Assembly (NCBI RefSeq): GCF_921292975.1
Contig: NZ_CAKLCM010000002.1
Location: 682,001-746,000 of the forward strand
Reading direction: 5' to 3'
From: Vibrio hippocampi
GTDB lineage: Bacteria; Pseudomonadota; Gammaproteobacteria; Enterobacterales; Vibrionaceae
DNA: 64,000 nt
In this document: piece after piece, positions 1-8,893 of the stretch
Numbering within the stretch: the stretch's first letter is position 1
How the letters are laid out: every line of letters starts with the position of its first letter
Notes under the pieces: generated by a model
What the model saw: the letters and a program-made list of their open reading frames with translations, nothing else
What the model was told of the DNA's origin: nothing
Databases searched by the model: none
Translations under genes and position numbers: made by a program

Positions 1-1
1 A

Positions 2-955
2 ACGTTGCGTGATGCTTTAAGACAGTCAGAAGATATCTCTAAGCCAGAGCGCAAGGTGCTATTCTATATCTCGGTTTATCAACATCTGCGTGAGCGTATT
101 CGTCAGGATATTATTCGTACCGACGATCCGGTTGAAGCGATTGAAGAGATGGAAGTCGAGTTGGCGCGTCTCACTCAAGAACTGACCCAACGCGAAAACC
201 GTTTGGCGATCAGTGCTGATTCGGTGGCGAGTATCATCAGAAAGACTATCCAGCGTGAGCAGAACCGAATTCGTATGCTCAACCAAGGATTGTCGAATAT
301 CCACTTTGGTCAGGTCAAAGGCGTGCGCTTGAATGTCAAAGTACGTGATAGCCACGAACAATTGCTATCGGCGTTAACGGCTGAAAACAAAGACCTGTTC
401 GAATCATCACGCTTCACGTTTTCAGAAGCGATGGCGAAGTTGTTCCAACGCGTTAACCCACATATTGACATGGGACAACGTTCACCACAGGTGCTGGGTG
501 AAGAGTTGCTGGATTACCGTAATTACCTAGAGCTAAGTGTTGAAGTGAATCGCGGCTCAGATGGATGGTTACAAGCGGAATCCGGCGCACTGTCAACAGG
601 TGAGGCGATTGGTACTGGTCAATCCATCCTATTGATGGTGGTTCAGAGTTGGGAAGAAGAGTCTCGCCGCCTGCGCAGCAAAGATATCTTGCCATGTCGC
701 TTGTTGTTCTTGGACGAAGCCGCGCGTCTTGATGCCAAGTCTATCGCGACGCTATTTGAGCTTTGTGATCGTCAAGGTATGCAGTTATTGATCGCTGCAC
801 CGGAAAACATTAGCCCAGAGAAAGGTACGACCTACAAGTTAGTTCGTAAGGTCTTTAAAGACCATGAGCATGTGCATGTGGTTGGCTTGAGAGGTTTTGG
901 CGAACAACCAAAACAATCCAACGCGCAGGTGTTGATGGATGAAGCATTGGGTTGA
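2..955 (+). CDS. mukB: Chromosome partition protein MukB, C-terminal part (gene runs off the left edge)
   Basis: MukB is the SMC-like ATPase subunit of the MukBEF condensin, which compacts and helps segregate the nucleoid. Only the last 317 or so codons lie in the window; the frame is open to the left edge, so there is no start here. Seen: a coiled-coil stretch rich in Glu, Gln and Arg at the beginning, then the C-terminal ATPase head with the signature-like stretch [19 protein letters not shown] and the Walker B-type [11 protein letters not shown] near the end. A hairpin terminator follows at 1021. In Enterobacteriaceae mukB is followed by ldtD, mepK and gloC; here those genes lie about 9 kb further on, so genes have been inserted between them. 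Identification is firm. Confidence 0.96.
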   Translation, partial: TLRDALRQSEDISKPERKVLFYISVYQHLRERIRQDIIRTDDPVEAIEEMEVELARLTQELTQRENRLAISADSVASIIRKTIQREQNRIRMLNQGLSNIHFGQVKGVRLNVKVRDSHEQLLSALTAENKDLFESSRFTFSEAMAKLFQRVNPHIDMGQRSPQVLGEELLDYRNYLELSVEVNRGSDGWLQAESGALSTGEAIGTGQSILLMVVQSWEEESRRLRSKDILPCRLLFLDEAARLDAKSIATLFELCDRQGMQLLIAAPENISPEKGTTYKLVRKVFKDHEHVHVVGLRGFGEQPKQSNAQVLMDEALG

Positions 956-1020
956 TGAAGTATTAGGTTAATGAACGGGATCTTCGATAAGCCAGATCCT
1001 CAGTCATTTTAAATGATTAA

Positions 1021-1046
1021 GCCAGAGCATACGCTCTGGCTTTTTT
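1021..1046 (+). terminator. Rho-independent terminator after mukB
   Basis: Two 8-base arms, GCCAGAGC and GCTCTGGC, enclose a 4-base loop and are followed by six T. It sits 65 bases after the mukB stop. Confidence 0.9.
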
Positions 1047-1567
1047 ATATCTGAACAATAAGAAAAATAGCGACATTGACTTAGGTTTATTAGCTCGGTA
1101 AACCCGTTACATATAAGTGATAAATCATGGAGTCAGAGGTTATGTCGATATATCTCTATGTATAAGCGTTCGGAAACTGTTTTATGTTTTGTCGTTATAG
1201 TCCTGATTTTTATTAATGTAATAGATTTGAAATGTTCCCAGTTACTTTATATATCACCACAAACATTATGGTTTAAATGGGTAATCACTTATTAAAACTA
1301 AGGGGTTAAATTGATTCAATTTAAGGTAATGTTTGATATAGCTACATTTACGAAGGTGATTAACTGGTTGAATTTATAAATTTTTAATTGAACATTTACG
1401 ATTGATTATGTCACGCAAATGTAAGTGATAGTTATATTAATTTGTGATGGAGGATAAATTATTGTTCATTAAGTAAACAAAATGAGGTTGATTCAATAGC
1501 TTTTATAGCTTGAGAAAGATATAGTGCGGATTGATATAAAGTATATTATCAGTTATTAGATTAAAGT
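1047..1567. other. AT-rich gap without a recognised gene
   Basis: About 520 bases of markedly AT-rich sequence with no convincing reading frame on either strand. The base composition differs from the flanking mukB and dbpA genes. It may be the regulatory or acquired DNA of the doubtful small ORF that follows. No known RNA or site was recognised. Confidence 0.6.
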
Positions 1568-1768
1568 ATGAATCAAAACGGAAGCACGACTACTCTAAAA
1601 AAAGTCAGGCGCCGATGGTATCACAAATTGGCAGGCGTCAAAGAAATTTGGCTTGTTGATGGTGAACTGAAGTATATTAAGCTCAAAAAATCAAAAAAAA
1701 CATACAAGGACTTCTATACTTATTACCGTCGCGAATTGGCGATATTTTTACGTTTTTTACTGAATTAG
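1568..1768 (+). CDS. Small basic hypothetical protein (66 aa), doubtful
   Basis: I do not recognise this protein. It is short, strongly basic and rich in Lys, Arg, Tyr and Phe (for example KKVRRRWYHKLAG near residues 11-23), with no signal peptide or membrane segment. The start ATG has no good ribosome binding site; the bases before it are AT-rich. It lies alone between the mukB terminator and the end of dbpA in AT-rich DNA. It could be a recently acquired gene or a chance open frame. Confidence 0.3.
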   Translation: MNQNGSTTTLKKVRRRWYHKLAGVKEIWLVDGELKYIKLKKSKKTYKDFYTYYRRELAIFLRFLLN

Positions 1769-2000
1769 AATAATGACCAGAAGTGTTGCTTTGAGGACAC
1801 TGCCCAAACCGCTCATCTGTTGTTATGTTAATCAGTTTGTTTAACTTTATGATTGTGAGGAATCAAATTGCTTTTTACCAAGCTAGAACCCAGCGTATAT
1901 TGGCAGCGGAGTTTGACTGACTTCTATAGTTTTACTGACTTATAGAGAGTGACATCAACCTTCCGCTGCTTAATCTTGCTTTGTTATCAACAAAATCCTA

Positions 2001-3383
2001 TTAATCTTTAAGCAAGCGAGCTCTAAACTGTCGCCCTTTCATCTTGCCGTTAGTAATCTTGCCTAATGCCTTTTTAGCAACCGACTTATTGACTGCAACA
2101 TAAGCGTTCATAGGGAACATATTGATTTTACCGACATGATCGCCCGATAGCGTTTTGTCCCCAGTCAAAGCGCCAAGGATATCGCCAGGACGTAGTTTTT
2201 GTTTCTTGCCCCCTAGGATTTGAATCGTAACCATTTTTGGCTGCATCGGCGATTGATTGGCGCTTGATGGCAATTGAGAAGGTTCAATAGGGAGGTCCAT
2301 ATATTCATCAATACGAGCGACACGGTAAGTCTCTTTTTCGCTAAAGAAACTAAACGCCAACCCTTTGTTACCTGCGCGACCCGTTCGACCGATTCGGTGG
2401 ACATGTACTTCTGGATCACGGGACAGTTCGTAGTTGAATACGGCGTCAAGGTTATCCACGTCTAAACCACGCGCCGCTACGTCAGTGGCCACCAAAATAT
2501 TAACGCTTTTGTTAGCAAATTGAACCAGAGCTTGATCGCGATCTCTCTGCTCAAGATCGCCATGGATATCAATCACACTAAAACCACGATGATGAAGCTC
2601 ATCCGCGACATTCTGTACTTCTCGTTTCGTGTTGCAGAATACCACGGCGGATTCCGGCTGGTGAGTCAGTAACAAGGTTTCTAGTGCATTATCGCGCTCT
2701 TCGCCCGAGCTCAATTGGTAGAAATACTGTTTGATACTGGAATGATCGTGTTTACTTTCTACTTTGACGATGGAAGGATTTTTCATCACCTGAGAAGCAA
2801 TCGTTTTGATTTGCTCTGGGAAGGTGGCGCTAAACAGCAGCGTTTGTCGCTGCACAGGTGCTTCGTTGATAATAGTATCAATTGCTTCCTTAAACCCCAT
2901 TTCTAACATACGGTCCGCTTCGTCCAGCACCAAAGTATTGAGCTCGTCGAGTTGGATGCGACCTTTTTGTAAATGATCCAAAATACGACCAGGCGTGCCG
3001 ACTAAAATATGTGCCCCATGCTCCAGAGAGCCAATTTGCGGACCCATTGGCATACCGCCACACAGAGTCAGCACCTTAATATTATGAATACCGCGTGCTA
3101 GGGTACGAATTTCTTTGGCAACTTGGTCTGCCAGTTCTCGCGTTGGGCAAAGAACTAGGGACTGAACTCTAAAGCGTTTCACGTTCAAGTTTGAAAGAAG
3201 TCCAAGAGTGAAGGCAGCGGTTTTTCCAGACCCTGTTTTGCCTTGGCCTATCACATCGTTGCCCTGAAGAATTTCAGGTAATGACTGTGACTGTATCGCT
3301 GTCATTGTGTGATAACCCAAGCTATCAAGCGTTGAGAGTAGCGCGGGTGACAAATTCAGGGAAGAGAAGCTTTCAGTATTCAA
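2001..3383 (-). CDS. dbpA: ATP-dependent RNA helicase DbpA (DEAD box)
   Basis: DbpA unwinds RNA at helix 92 of 23S rRNA during assembly of the large ribosomal subunit. Seen in order: Q-motif region, Walker A-type GQGKTGSGKT, PTRELADQV, the DEAD box VLDEADRMLEMGF, SAT (LLFSATFP), and the helicase C motifs with ATDVAARGLD and HRIGRTGRAG. The C-terminal RNA-binding domain that marks DbpA follows (GGKKQKLRPGDILGALTG). I chose the TTG start at 3383 because AAGGA lies 8 bases before it and it gives 460 residues, close to E. coli DbpA (457). The open frame extends upstream to 3473, but that part overlaps a repeated intergenic element and has no family similarity. Confidence 0.93.
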   Translation of the reverse strand: MNTESFSSLNLSPALLSTLDSLGYHTMTAIQSQSLPEILQGNDVIGQGKTGSGKTAAFTLGLLSNLNVKRFRVQSLVLCPTRELADQVAKEIRTLARGIHNIKVLTLCGGMPMGPQIGSLEHGAHILVGTPGRILDHLQKGRIQLDELNTLVLDEADRMLEMGFKEAIDTIINEAPVQRQTLLFSATFPEQIKTIASQVMKNPSIVKVESKHDHSSIKQYFYQLSSGEERDNALETLLLTHQPESAVVFCNTKREVQNVADELHHRGFSVIDIHGDLEQRDRDQALVQFANKSVNILVATDVAARGLDVDNLDAVFNYELSRDPEVHVHRIGRTGRAGNKGLAFSFFSEKETYRVARIDEYMDLPIEPSQLPSSANQSPMQPKMVTIQILGGKKQKLRPGDILGALTGDKTLSGDHVGKINMFPMNAYVAVNKSVAKKALGKITNGKMKGRQFRARLLKD

Positions 3384-3466
3384 GTTAAGTATCCTTGATG
3401 GCGCTTGCGCGTCGTGAGCAAGCAGAAAAGTAATGGGGGTTAGTATACTGCAAAATGGATCATTTA

Positions 3467-3510
3467 TACCCAAGTTACCTTAAGATGCAGAGTTCAGAGG
3501 TCAATTGGAT
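3467..3510. repeat. 44-bp palindromic intergenic element, copy 1
   Basis: This matches, at about 35 of 44 positions, the reverse complement of 42846-42889. Both copies begin TACCCAAGTTACCT and share AGAGGTCA near the other end, so the ends form an imperfect inverted repeat. This copy lies upstream of dbpA, probably in its leader or promoter region. Confidence 0.7.
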
Positions 3511-3675
3511 GTACTGCAGAGAGTGTCGAGCGGCATACTCTGATTCCTCTCGACCAAAATCGAGTTAACTTTAACATTTTTTAAAAACAATATGTGACCA
3601 TAGTTCCACTTTGATTTGAAAATACTGTACGATCCGATCACAATGGTATGATGAAACAGTTCAGGTAGTAACTAG

Positions 3676-3870
3676 ATGTTTCGGGTGGGTAGTGTAGTGG
3701 AAGCAGTGATAAGCCAATTGAAAAAGGATTTTTATGCGCATTTAAGATCATCTGATGGTCGCAATAGCAGTGAAAACAGTACAACCATTGCTATTCTTAC
3801 CAAAGAGGAACTGAGCGAATTAGAAAATGTTTGGATCCAACTTGCGGTTTGGAAAAAACAGCAATCCTGA
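3676..3870 (+). CDS. Hypothetical small protein (64 aa)
   Basis: I do not recognise this family. The protein is soluble in character, with a helical, acidic C-terminal half (TKEELSELENVW near residues 42-53), no signal peptide and no membrane segment. The start ATG is preceded by AGG about ten bases away. It has its own apparent transcription unit: a hairpin terminator follows 70 bases after the stop, before ribA. Residue composition looks like a real protein, but no motif supports a function. Confidence 0.4.
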   Translation: MFRVGSVVEAVISQLKKDFYAHLRSSDGRNSSENSTTIAILTKEELSELENVWIQLAVWKKQQS

Positions 3871-3897
3871 AGAGCACCAAAACTAAATTATTATCAA

Positions 3898-3970
3898 GGT
3901 TAGCCCCCGATCCTGATCTAACCACCCGATGTTCGCGTAAGACCCTGAGGTTGAATACTCAGGGTTTTTT
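3898..3970 (+). terminator. Terminator with an extra upstream hairpin, between the small ORF and ribA
   Basis: CCCTGAG (3943) and CTCAGGG (3958) form a stem followed by six or more T. Just before it, GGTTAG and CTAACC (about 3899-3925) form a second small stem. The pair could be the 3' end of the small ORF transcript or a small RNA. The element is not an FMN riboswitch: none of its conserved segments is present. Confidence 0.8.
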
Positions 3971-4245
3971 TGTACCTAAAGGTTTATTATTGTTATATTA
4001 TAACAATTCGACCGTATCAAAACAGAACGTCGGTCGAACCCACATACCCTCGGTTACCGTCGACGATAGGCAAATCGCAACATTAGGTGATAGTTATGAA
4101 AGACGGATTACAAGCACAGGTGTATGATTACCCGTTAGAGATTGAAAAGCCGACCGAGCGCCCTCATAGTAACGGCTATGAAGTGCAAATAAAAAGAGCG
4201 GCTATCAAATCGGTGTCAGCCTCAAATATGCAAGTGAGAGAAAAT

Positions 4246-4842
4246 ATGGCGGAAGTTCGAGCCAGAATTGAATTAAAAGTTGGAGCAAAAAGCGATATAC
4301 AAGCAGAGATGCTGTCGTTTAGTGGTCTAAAAACAGACAAAGAACACGTAGCAGTGATTTTTCATCAAGCTGACCAAAAACATGATGTGCCAATGGTACG
4401 CATGCATTCTGAGTGTTTAACTGGAGATGTCTTTCACTCATCACGTTGTGATTGTGGTGAACAGTTAGAAGAGACCATTCAAAAAATGGGTCAGCAGGGC
4501 GGTATTATTTTGTACTTGCGCCAAGAAGGTCGTGGTATCGGGCTGTATAACAAACTCGATGCATACAGGCTGCAATCCCAGGGAATGAACACCTACGAAG
4601 CCAACAATCATCTTGGTTTTGGCGATGATCTTCGAGATTTTACCGAAGCCGCGCAGATGCTGAATGCATTAGGGGTAGACCGAATCCGTTTGGTGACTAA
4701 CAACCCTAAAAAAATTAAAGAATTACAAGAGCACGGTATTGACATCATTGAGGTTGTTCATACCCACGCACACATCAAAGATGGCAATGAAAATTACCTA
4801 AAAGCAAAAGTGGCACACGGTAAACATCAACTCGACCTTTAA
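4246..4842 (+). CDS. ribA: GTP cyclohydrolase II
   Basis: RibA converts GTP to 2,5-diamino-6-ribosylamino-pyrimidinone phosphate, the first step of riboflavin synthesis. Seen: the zinc-binding segment [20 protein letters not shown] with its three cysteines, the GTP-binding segment [13 protein letters not shown], and LVTNNPKKI. The frame is open upstream to about 4087. I chose ATG 4246 because it gives 198 residues, the usual family length, starts at [13 protein letters not shown] where homologues start, and is preceded by GAGAG. The alternative ATG at 4096 would add 50 residues with no family counterpart. It stands alone, not in a rib operon, and is followed by a hairpin terminator. Confidence 0.93.
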   Translation: MAEVRARIELKVGAKSDIQAEMLSFSGLKTDKEHVAVIFHQADQKHDVPMVRMHSECLTGDVFHSSRCDCGEQLEETIQKMGQQGGIILYLRQEGRGIGLYNKLDAYRLQSQGMNTYEANNHLGFGDDLRDFTEAAQMLNALGVDRIRLVTNNPKKIKELQEHGIDIIEVVHTHAHIKDGNENYLKAKVAHGKHQLDL

Positions 4843-4902
4843 TTTTTCCACCGAGTGACTGAATCGAGAAAGTGCCTCAATACCGAAAGTTACTAAATGT
4901 AA

Positions 4903-4933
4903 AAAGCCTTGCAGAAATGTAAGGCTTTTTTAT
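4903..4933 (+). terminator. Rho-independent terminator after ribA
   Basis: AAAAGCCTT and AAGGCTTTT form a nine-base stem around a short loop, followed by T residues, 60 bases after the ribA stop. Confidence 0.88.
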
Positions 4934-4986
4934 TGTTTGTTATTGAAAATTATCTGTGAACCAGTATTATCCAATTAAAGTGCTAA

Positions 4987-5001
4987 TGATAATAATTCGT
5001 A
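4987..5001. promoter_or_regulatory. Candidate Fur box upstream of the imelysin operon
   Basis: TGATAAT-A-ATTCGTA matches the 7-1-7 Fur consensus TGATAATNATTATCA at 11 of 14 arm positions, with a perfect left arm. It lies about 50 bases before the first gene of an operon whose families are iron-regulated elsewhere, and close to a TATAAT hexamer at about 5005. Repression by Fur-Fe(II) is inferred. Confidence 0.65.
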
Positions 5002-5051
5002 CTTATAATTGTAACTATAAATAGAATAACTGCTCAACAAGGATGATTTCC

Positions 5052-6314
5052 ATGAATGTAACCCCAATTCTTAAGGGTACGGCTATAGTAGGCGCAGCAC
5101 TCGGCGCTTCAATGGCTTATGCCGAACCCGTCAACAAGCAGCAAGTTGTTGAACATTATGCCGACCTTGCTCATGCCGTATTCGAAGATGCATTAATCAC
5201 AGCAAAGACGCTTGATGCCTCTATCGATACATTCTTAGCCAACCCAAATGAAAAGACCTTCTCTGATGTTAAACAGGCATGGATCGACTCTCGTGTACCA
5301 TACCAACAGACAGAAGTGTTCCGTTTTGGTAACGAAATTGTTGATGATTGGGAAGGGCAGTTAAATGCTTGGCCTTTGGACGAAGGGCTGATTGATTATG
5401 TCGCGAGTGATTATCAATATGAACTCGGCAACGAAGGGGCACAGGCTAATATCGTTGCGAATACCAGCCTACAAATCGGTGCGACAACACTCGATACGTC
5501 GTCACTAACCCCAACGTTGCTCGCCTCTCTCAATGAAGTGGGTGGCTCTGAGGCTAACGTTGCTTCCGGTTATCATGCCATTGAATTCTTATTATGGGGA
5601 CAGGATCTAAATGGCACTAACTCGGGTGCAGGTGAACGCCCTTATACCGATTATGCCAAAGGCGATGCGTGTACAAATGGCTATTGTGATCGCCGTGGTG
5701 CGTACCTAAAAGCGGCATCCGAGCTATTAATTGAAGACCTCACTTGGATGACTGAGCAGTGGGCAGAAGAGGGTAAAGACAACTACCGCCAAGCGTTGCT
5801 TGCAGACAACGCCGATAATGGCTTACGTAAAATGTTATTTGGCATGGGCTCGCTTTCACTCGGTGAATTGGCAGGTGAGCGTATGAAAGTGGCATTGGAA
5901 GCCAACTCATCAGAAGATGAACATGATTGTTTCTCAGACAACACTCATAACTCTCATTACTACAATGAGCAAGGTATCTACAATGTCTATACGGGGACTT
6001 ATGTTCGTGCAGACGGTTCGCTGGTTGAAGGTGCGAGCATCTCGGATTTAGTGGCACAACAAGATACCGCTGCGGCAAAAGAGATCCAAAAGCAGTTTGA
6101 TCTTGCGCGAGCTCAGGTTGGTCAATTGGTTTCAGCCGCTGAAAAGGATGATCAACATTTCGATCAACTTATCGCAGCCAATAACCCACAAGGGAACAAA
6201 CTGGTCAATGAAGCCATTATCGCCTTGGTTGCACAAACGGATTCTATTGAACGTGCGGCAAAAATTGTCGGCATCACCAGCCTAAATCCAGATACGGCTG
6301 ACCACGAATTTTAA
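5052..6314 (+). CDS. Imelysin-family periplasmic iron-regulated protein (IrpA/IcmP-like, M75)
   Basis: Imelysin-family proteins (formerly called peptidase M75 or insulin-cleaving membrane protease) are secreted and linked to iron uptake; their exact role is not settled. Seen: a signal peptide ending in SMAYA, and the family motif GxHxxE as GYHAIEF at residues 173-179, with H175 and E178. Length 420 residues is typical for the long IrpA type, which has two imelysin-like halves. I chose ATG 5052 rather than 5043 because AAGGA is nine bases away from it. A GC-rich hairpin follows, then the di-haem gene. The order imelysin - di-haem protein - imelysin - DUF1513 resembles the icmP cluster of Pseudomonas. 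Confidence 0.88.
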   Translation: MNVTPILKGTAIVGAALGASMAYAEPVNKQQVVEHYADLAHAVFEDALITAKTLDASIDTFLANPNEKTFSDVKQAWIDSRVPYQQTEVFRFGNEIVDDWEGQLNAWPLDEGLIDYVASDYQYELGNEGAQANIVANTSLQIGATTLDTSSLTPTLLASLNEVGGSEANVASGYHAIEFLLWGQDLNGTNSGAGERPYTDYAKGDACTNGYCDRRGAYLKAASELLIEDLTWMTEQWAEEGKDNYRQALLADNADNGLRKMLFGMGSLSLGELAGERMKVALEANSSEDEHDCFSDNTHNSHYYNEQGIYNVYTGTYVRADGSLVEGASISDLVAQQDTAAAKEIQKQFDLARAQVGQLVSAAEKDDQHFDQLIAANNPQGNKLVNEAIIALVAQTDSIERAAKIVGITSLNPDTADHEF

Positions 6315-6337
6315 TAGAACAACAACACTAATTTTTT

Positions 6338-6358
6338 GGGGGCGCAATGCCCCCTTTG
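6338..6358 (+). terminator. Intercistronic GC hairpin after the first imelysin gene
   Basis: GGGGGC and GCCCCC enclose GCAAT; only three T follow. It may be a weak terminator or a processing or stability element that raises expression of the first gene over the rest of the operon. Confidence 0.6.
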
Positions 6359-6380
6359 CTGATCAATGTGAGTATGTGGT

Positions 6381-7880
6381 ATGAAACAGCGTAAATTAAT
6401 CACAATGTGGATGGCGGTGTTCGTTACAAGCTATGCGGGCGTGGCGCATGCGACCGTTAACGAATCGACGGCTAATAGCGGTTTATCTAATAGCAATATC
6501 TCTAACAACAATATCTCTAACAACGATATCTCAAATAACAATATCATCTCACACAAAAACACTGAGCGTTCTGGCGGAAGCACCACGGTTTCTAAACAAG
6601 GCGCGAATGCCTTTTCTCTGCCCGCTGCTAATCTCCCCATGAGTAAACGTCTTGATTTCAGTGTCGGTAATAGCTTCTTTCGTAACCCTTGGGTTCAAGC
6701 TCCCGCGTCAACTGATGCGAGGGATGGGTTAGGACCGTTATTCAATACCAATGGTTGCCAAAACTGCCATATAAAAGATGGTCGTGGCCACCCGCCAGAA
6801 CAAGGTGAGCGTACCGCGGTGTCTATGTTGGTTCGTTTAAGTATTCCGGCGGTGACTAGTGAGCAAAAAGCGCAGCTTATACAATCTGGTGTCATCCCTG
6901 AGCCCAACTACGGTGATCAGTTACAAGACTTTGCCTTACCGAATATGCAGCCTGAAGGTCGCATCGTGGTTGATTATCAAGAGTTTCCGGTGCAATTTGA
7001 CGATGGCACGACGGTGTTATTGAGAAAGCCTGACCTAACGATTGTCGATCTTGCTTATGGAGAGTTACATCCTGATGTATTGTTTTCTGCTCGGGTAGCG
7101 CCCCCTATGATTGGTCTTGGTTTGCTTGAAACGATCCCTGAGCAAACGATTCTCGCGATTGCCCAGCAGCAACAGGCAGAGGGCAAAGTGTCTGGCAAAG
7201 CCAATTATGTCTGGGATGTGACCACCAATAGCCAAGCTTTAGGACGTTTTGGCTGGAAGGCGGGTCAACCGAGTCTGATGCAGCAAAATGCCGCCGCGTT
7301 TAATGGTGATGTCGGATTAACCAGTTCACTCTTTCCGCAAGAAAATTGCAGTTCTACTCAAGAAGTCTGTCATCCAAAGTACAGTGGCGGTGAACCGGAA
7401 GTGAGCGAGAAAATACTCAACTTTGTCGAATTTTATAGTCAGCATCTAGCGGTACCTAAACGCCGTTACGTTAATGATCCTCAAGTGATATTAGGTCAAA
7501 CACTGTTTAACCAAGTAGGGTGTGAAAGCTGTCACCGAACCCACATAAAGACGGCACTGCGTCCAGATAGACCTGCGCTGTCTGAGCAAGTGATCCATCC
7601 GTACACCGATATGCTGCTGCATGATATGGGAGACGGTTTAGCTGACCAACGTCCAGAGTTTCTAGCAACAGGTCGAGAGTGGCGTACGCCACCACTTTGG
7701 GGCATTGGCTATACCCAAGAAGTCAATGGTCATACCCAATTTCTCCATGATGGACGAGCCAGAAATCTGACAGAAGCGATTCTTTGGCATGCTGGAGAAG
7801 CCCAATCAGCCAAGCAAGCGGTATTGGCTATGAGTAAAACAGAACGAGACGCGTTAATTGCGTTTTTGAACTCACTCTAG
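6381..7880 (+). CDS. Di-haem oxidoreductase-like c-type cytochrome (DUF1111 family)
   Basis: Family members are often labelled thiol oxidoreductase, but the hallmark is two c-type haem sites. Seen: a signal peptide ending near VAHA, and two haem-binding motifs, CQNCH at residues 126-130 and CESCH at 381-385. The protein is therefore expected in the periplasm, attached to haem by the Ccm system. Length 499 is typical. Odd: just after the signal peptide, residues 38-57 are four near-copies of a five-residue unit (SNISN/NNISN) from a 15-bp DNA repeat, probably a floppy linker created by repeat slippage. The gene lies between two imelysin genes, so it may move electrons in iron acquisition; that role is inferred. 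Confidence 0.85.
   Translation: MKQRKLITMWMAVFVTSYAGVAHATVNESTANSGLSNSNISNNNISNNDISNNNIISHKNTERSGGSTTVSKQGANAFSLPAANLPMSKRLDFSVGNSFFRNPWVQAPASTDARDGLGPLFNTNGCQNCHIKDGRGHPPEQGERTAVSMLVRLSIPAVTSEQKAQLIQSGVIPEPNYGDQLQDFALPNMQPEGRIVVDYQEFPVQFDDGTTVLLRKPDLTIVDLAYGELHPDVLFSARVAPPMIGLGLLETIPEQTILAIAQQQQAEGKVSGKANYVWDVTTNSQALGRFGWKAGQPSLMQQNAAAFNGDVGLTSSLFPQENCSSTQEVCHPKYSGGEPEVSEKILNFVEFYSQHLAVPKRRYVNDPQVILGQTLFNQVGCESCHRTHIKTALRPDRPALSEQVIHPYTDMLLHDMGDGLADQRPEFLATGREWRTPPLWGIGYTQEVNGHTQFLHDGRARNLTEAILWHAGEAQSAKQAVLAMSKTERDALIAFLNSL
6492..6551 (+). repeat. In-frame 15-bp tandem repeat, four units
   Basis: Four degenerate copies of a unit like AACAATATCTCTAAC, coding for the Asn/Ser/Ile-rich linker after the signal peptide of the di-haem protein. 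Confidence 0.85.
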
Positions 7881-7888
7881 GAGGCGTA

Positions 7889-8893
7889 ATGAAGCATTTT
7901 GTTATTGGTTTATTCTATCTAGCTTGCCTTGGAAATGCCTTTGCGGAGACGAGCGTTCGCCATCCGAGTGACGCTGTCTATCAACTGCAATACCAGTCAG
8001 CCCAGTCACTGAATGAGCGATTTGTCGACCTAAGTCAGTCCGTTTGGCAGTTTTGTCAGCATGATACCGAAATCTCAGAGGTCAAACTGGCTTGGCAACA
8101 GGGCACGAATGCTTGGATGAGGCTACAAGGGCAAGAACGTGGACCGGAAGTGGCTTTGGAGCAGAGTTGGAATATTCAGTTCTGGCCAGATAAAAAAAAT
8201 ACCACGGGCAGAAAAATGTTACTTGCAGTGAAAACTGACGAGTGGCAAGTCGATCAACTGCAGCAGCAAAGTGTCACAGTGCAAGGGCTTGGTGCGATGG
8301 AATGGTTGTTGTTTGATTCACAGGCATCAATGAGCCAAGGCAGCCGAGCGACTTGCTCATTGGCGGTCGCTATCTCTGAAGCCTTAGTGAATCGTTCTCA
8401 GCTAATCGCGTCGGCTTGGTCGAGTAACCCTTGGTTGCCGCTTAATCAGCAAGCTTGGCATGGGGAATACCTTGCGCTGCTGAGTAATCAGTTAGATTAC
8501 AGCATGAAAAAGCTGTCGAGACCTTTAGCCAAGATGGGGCACCCTAAACCCTATTTTTCGGAGTCATGGCGAGCAAAAACGTCCATGGCACAATTGAAAG
8601 TGAATGTTGAGGCTCTTAAAGCACTTTATTTTGCGAAGGGTCATGGGCTGGACAACGTGTTGAGAGAGTACGGCAACGTAGAGCTTGCCGATAGCATTAG
8701 TAAGCAATTTGATTTGTTACTGTCGACATGGTCATCACAAGCCAGTCTGTTTGATTTATTACAGACCAAGTCAGGTTATACCGAGGTGTTAAGTCAGTAC
8801 AATAAACTGGAATACCTGCGCTATTTATTGTCAGAACAGGCGGCGATTCAGTTAGGCGTTGTCGTCGGGTTTAATGCTACCGATGGCGATTGA
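7889..8893 (+). CDS. Imelysin-family protein, shorter paralogue
   Basis: This is the second imelysin-like protein of the operon. Seen: a signal peptide ending in GNAFA, and at residues 133-138 the sequence GLGAMEW in the place of the family motif GxHxxE, so the Glu is kept but the His is replaced. A Trp-rich N-terminal half (WQQGTNAWMRLQG) is typical of these proteins. Length is 334 residues, compared with 420 for the first paralogue. The start has a strong AGGAGG site, eight bases after the di-haem stop, and the end overlaps the next gene, so the genes are co-transcribed. Metal binding probably differs from that of the first imelysin. Confidence 0.8.
   Translation: MKHFVIGLFYLACLGNAFAETSVRHPSDAVYQLQYQSAQSLNERFVDLSQSVWQFCQHDTEISEVKLAWQQGTNAWMRLQGQERGPEVALEQSWNIQFWPDKKNTTGRKMLLAVKTDEWQVDQLQQQSVTVQGLGAMEWLLFDSQASMSQGSRATCSLAVAISEALVNRSQLIASAWSSNPWLPLNQQAWHGEYLALLSNQLDYSMKKLSRPLAKMGHPKPYFSESWRAKTSMAQLKVNVEALKALYFAKGHGLDNVLREYGNVELADSISKQFDLLLSTWSSQASLFDLLQTKSGYTEVLSQYNKLEYLRYLLSEQAAIQLGVVVGFNATDGD

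Noticed and set aside
3898..4095. FMN riboswitch upstream of ribA
   Set aside because: The conserved FMN aptamer segments are absent; the hairpins are explained by a terminator.
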